Origin: an uncultured Clostridia bacterium
GTDB lineage: Bacteria > Bacillota > Clostridia > Christensenellales > Aristaeellaceae
Direction: 5' to 3'
DNA length: 7,730 bases
Assembly (NCBI GenBank): GCA_934615235.1
Contig: CAKTTL010000117.1
Location: 1 to 7,730, forward strand
Part shown: in pieces, positions 6,185-7,730 of the stretch
Position numbering within the stretch: position 1 is the first letter of the stretch
How the letters are laid out: every line of letters starts with the position of its first letter
The notes under the pieces: generated by a model
What the model was told of the DNA's origin: nothing
Seen by the model: only the letters and a program-made list of their open reading frames with translations
Databases searched by the model: none
Translations under genes and position numbers: made by a program

Positions 6185-6218
6185 GGGACGAGGGGAACGA
6201 GGGGAACGAAAGGGACGG
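6183..6218 (+). repeat. Short 9-nt tandem repeat at the 3' end of the AraC-family gene
   Basis: Four adjoining 9-nt units overlap the stop codon and run on from it: GAGGGACGA, GGGGAACGA, GGGGAACGA, AAGGGACGG. The middle two are identical. Purine-rich, no coding role, and directly followed by palindromic repeat copy 2. Confidence 0.5.
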
Positions 6219-6225
6219 GGTTTTT

Positions 6226-6271
6226 GTGGGGGAAACTTCTTCTTTCTGGAGAAAGAAGAAGTTTCCCCCAC
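6226..6271. repeat. Hairpin A of repeat copy 2 (22-bp perfect stem)
   Basis: Arm 6226-6247 is the exact reverse complement of arm 6250-6271, separated by only GG. The arm runs GTGGGGGAAACTTC and then TTCTTTCT. It lies 42 nt after the AraC-family stop. No T-run follows. Confidence 0.85.
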
Positions 6272-6300
6272 GCCCCCTTCAAGAAGAAAGCCGCTTTATT

Positions 6301-6337
6301 GCGCCATCCGCCGCCCCCTCTGGGCGGCGGATGGCGC
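6301..6337. repeat. GC-rich hairpin inside repeat copy 2 (16-bp perfect stem)
   Basis: GCGCCATCCGCCGCCC (6301-6316) is the exact reverse complement of 6322-6337, with loop CCTCT (6317-6321). The core CCGCCGCCC and the TCT-containing loop are shared with the 128-150 hairpin of copy 1. Confidence 0.85.
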
Positions 6338-6423
6338 TGTTTCTTTTTCCGGGAACCCGCCGCGCCCGCCCCGCCCTCCGCGGGGCGGACGCGGCAAAGC
6401 GGTTTCCTTGGGAGATAGGGGGT

Positions 6424-6475
6424 CCAGGGGGGAAGAACCCTTCCTTTTCCGAAAGGAAGGGTTCTTCCCCCCTGG
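6424..6475. repeat. Hairpin B of repeat copy 2 (24-bp perfect stem, possible terminator)
   Basis: Arm 6424-6447 is the exact reverse complement of 6452-6475, with loop TCCG. It shares the outer stem CCAGGGGG with the 185-234 hairpin, but the inner bases differ on both arms in a pairing-preserving way. TTTTC follows at 6476-6480, so it may end plus-strand transcription weakly. Confidence 0.85.
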
Positions 6476-6494
6476 TTTTCAGACATTCCCTCAG

Positions 6495-6517
6495 CAATGC
6501 CCAAATTTTGGTCATTG
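6495..6517. promoter_or_regulatory. Imperfect 23-bp palindrome upstream of the DUF308 promoter
   Basis: CAATG (6495-6499) pairs with CATTG (6513-6517) and CCAAA (6501-6505) with TTTGG (6507-6511) around a single central T; only the 6500/6512 pair is mismatched. A second, overlapping dyad is TGGTCA (6509-6514) with TGACCA (6527-6532), which ends beside the -35 box. Both fit a regulator site, with identity unknown. Confidence 0.45.
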
Positions 6518-6532
6518 GAAAAAACGTGACCA

Positions 6533-6561
6533 TTCACGGGGCGCGGGGCGGGGTGTATACT
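6533..6561 (+). promoter_or_regulatory. Predicted promoter of the DUF308-MMPL operon
   Basis: TTCACG (6533-6538, 4 of 6 matches), a 17-nt spacer and TATACT (6556-6561, 5 of 6 matches). Transcription would start near 6568, just before the ribosome site AAGGAGGTT at 6579-6587. Confidence 0.6.
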
Positions 6562-6594
6562 TCGGGCGAACTCAAGAAAAGGAGGTTATGGTTC

Positions 6595-7194
6595 ATGCGT
6601 TCCACGAAAGCCATTCGCGCGGCGAAGGCGGGATACATTATCATGTCGCTGCTGTTTTGCGCGCTGGGGCTGACGATGATCGTCAAGCACGATCTGTCGG
6701 TTTCGCTCATCGGCATGGCGGCGGGGGCGATGCTTGTCGCGTTTGGAGTGGTGAAGCTGGCGGGATTTTTTTCAAAGGATCTGTACAGGCTGGCGTTCCA
6801 GTATGATCTGGCGTTCGGGCTGCTGCTGATTCTCATCGGCGTTATCGTTCTTATCAACCCCGATCACGCGATGAACTTCCTCTGTCTGGTGCTCGGCATT
6901 TCCATCATGGCGGACGCCTTGCTGAAACTGCAGACGGCGCTGGATGCGAAGAAGTTCGGGCTCCCCTCCTGGTGGCTGATCCTCGTGCTGGCGGTTGTCG
7001 CCGGCGCGGTCGGCGCGGTAGTCGCCTTCCGGCCGACGAAGAGCGCGCAGATCCTGACGGTTCTGCTGGGCGTTTCGATGTTATCGGAGGGCGTGCTGAA
7101 TCTCGGCGTGGCGCTTTGCGCCGTCAAGATTATACGTCATCAGCGCCCGGACGTGATTGAGTGCGAGTATGAAGTGAAAGAAAGGAAGGATTAA
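6595..7194 (+). CDS. DUF308 / HdeD-like six-helix membrane protein
   Basis: A 199-aa integral membrane protein with six hydrophobic segments at about residues 12-30, 35-57, 70-88, 92-111, 124-146 and 151-175, arranged as three pairs with small-residue-rich helices (GMAAGAMLVAFGVVK, VLGISIMADALLK, LLGVSMLSEGVLN). That is the pattern of the DUF308 (HdeD-like) family. Its biochemical role is not established; HdeD in enteric bacteria is linked to acid resistance. ATG at 6595 is chosen because AAGGAGGTT (6579-6587) precedes it and the basic N-terminus MRSTKAIRAAKAG leads straight into TM1. A much longer upstream extension in the same frame only reads through palindromic repeat copy 2. The charged tail (ECEYEVKERKD) is followed after 3 nt by the MMPL gene, so the two are surely co-transcribed. 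Confidence 0.88.
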   Translation: MRSTKAIRAAKAGYIIMSLLFCALGLTMIVKHDLSVSLIGMAAGAMLVAFGVVKLAGFFSKDLYRLAFQYDLAFGLLLILIGVIVLINPDHAMNFLCLVLGISIMADALLKLQTALDAKKFGLPSWWLILVLAVVAGAVGAVVAFRPTKSAQILTVLLGVSMLSEGVLNLGVALCAVKIIRHQRPDVIECEYEVKERKD

Positions 7195-7197
7195 ACG

Positions 7198-7730
7198 ATG
7201 CGTTTCTCCAGGGCGGTTGTCAAACACCGCGTTGTGATTCTGATCGTCGCGCTGCTGCTGCTGGTTCCCTCCGTCATGGGCATGCTGGCGACCCGGATCA
7301 ACTACGACATGCTCACCTACCTGCCTGAGGACATGGATACCGTCGTCGGGCAGAACGTGCTGCTGGACGATTTCGGCAAGGGCGCGTTCTCGATGCTGGT
7401 TGTGGAGGACATGCCGGCCAGGGACGTTTCCCGCCTGAAGGCCGAGCTGGAGAAGATCGACCATGTGGATTCGGTCATCTGGTACGATTCCATCGCCGAT
7501 CTGTCCATTCCGATGGAAGTGCTGCCCGAGAAGGTTTATAACGAGTTCAACTCGGACAACGCGACCATCATGGCCGTCTTCTTCGACGATTCCACGTCCG
7601 CGGACGTGACGATGGACGCGATTCGCGCGGTGCGCGAAACGGCGGGCAGGCAGTGCTACGTTTCCGGCATGTCCGCGATCGTCACCGACCTGAAGGATCT
7701 GTGCGAGCGCGAAGAGCCGACGTACGTGGC
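7198..7730 (+). CDS. MMPL/RND-superfamily transporter, N-terminal part (cut by window end)
   Basis: Open to the end of the window: 177 complete codons, no stop. Basic start MRFSRAVVKHR, then TM1 at about 11-31, then an extracytoplasmic region with the features of MMPL-type proteins: INYDMLTYLPEDMDT (34-48) right after TM1, LLDDFGKGAFSMLVVED (55-71), and a ferredoxin-like porter segment through about residue 160 (LKAELEKIDHVDSVIWYD). Such proteins are usually 700-1000 aa with 11-12 helices and move lipids or other hydrophobic molecules out across the membrane, driven by proton flow; this substrate is unknown. ATG at 7198 follows AAAGGAAGGA (7180-7189) inside the end of the DUF308 gene, 3 nt after its stop. 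Only the N-terminal part is visible, so intactness cannot be judged. Confidence 0.88.
   Translation, partial: MRFSRAVVKHRVVILIVALLLLVPSVMGMLATRINYDMLTYLPEDMDTVVGQNVLLDDFGKGAFSMLVVEDMPARDVSRLKAELEKIDHVDSVIWYDSIADLSIPMEVLPEKVYNEFNSDNATIMAVFFDDSTSADVTMDAIRAVRETAGRQCYVSGMSAIVTDLKDLCEREEPTYV

Larger units (their letters stand above)
6212..6475. repeat. Composite palindromic intergenic repeat, copy 2
   Basis: This fills most of the 410-nt gap between the AraC-family gene and the DUF308 gene. Modules in order: GGGGTTTTTG; hairpin A (6226-6271); AAGAAAGCCGCTTT (6284-6297), which pairs with AAAGCGGTTTCCTT (6396-6409) with two imperfect positions; two GC-rich hairpins inside that pair (6301-6337 and 6359-6395, the second with core arms 6366-6374 and 6380-6388); then GGGGGTCC and hairpin B (6424-6475). 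Copy 1 at 1-234 has the same order and orientation but only one GC hairpin. Long blocks are shared, such as GGCGGACGCGG, AAAGCGG and GGGGGTCCAGGGGG. Open frames crossing it look like translated repeat (low complexity, Pro/Gly/Arg-rich) and not genes. The final hairpin is followed by TTTT, so it could act as a terminator in the plus direction. Confidence 0.82.

Noticed and set aside
5210..6271. Minus-strand open frame (353 aa) antisense to the AraC-family gene
   Set aside because: Arg/Ala-rich composition, antisense to a clear gene, and its start lies in the palindromic repeat.
6181..6594. N-terminal extension of the DUF308 gene, and other frames across repeat copy 2
   Set aside because: The sequence is palindromic repeat; a strong ribosome site and a membrane-protein start at 6595 define the gene better.

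Overview
The window looks like a chromosomal segment of a fairly GC-rich Firmicute, probably a gut-type Clostridia relative. The grounds are strong AGGAGG-type ribosome sites, a BceAB-type ABC exporter, a membrane-anchored two-TM AraC regulator of the YesN-like kind, a DUF308/MMPL pair and a small SLOG-family gene. Genus cannot be fixed from the sequence.

Layout. Positions 1-241 hold a structured, non-coding palindromic repeat (copy 1). On the minus strand follow a FtsX-type permease (242-2266) and its ATPase (2263-3027), overlapping by 4 nt in a classic BceAB order. The ATPase has a good -10 box with a perfect dyad beside it. Positions 3121-3922 (minus) are the most interesting part. They hold an AT-richer SLOG-family (DUF1273-like) gene broken into three pieces by two near-identical 164-bp MITE-like elements in opposite orientation (3184-3347 and 3647-3810). 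The three pieces read as one protein once the elements are removed. A divergent 82-aa XRE regulator (4029-4277) shares with it an intergenic region bearing a matched pair of inverted 11-bp sites, so the two probably formed a regulator/target pair. Next on the plus strand are a membrane-bound AraC-family regulator (4415-6184, with a strong promoter), a second copy of the palindromic repeat (about 6212-6475), and a two-gene operon: a DUF308/HdeD-like membrane protein (6595-7194) and the start of an MMPL/RND-type transporter (7198 to beyond the window end).

The genes form separate units: export or resistance (BceAB), a dead SLOG locus with a surviving regulator, an orphan-looking membrane regulator, and an envelope operon. 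The two palindromic repeats sit directly after the 3' ends of bceB-like and araC-like genes. No tRNA, rRNA, CRISPR array or transposase gene was seen.
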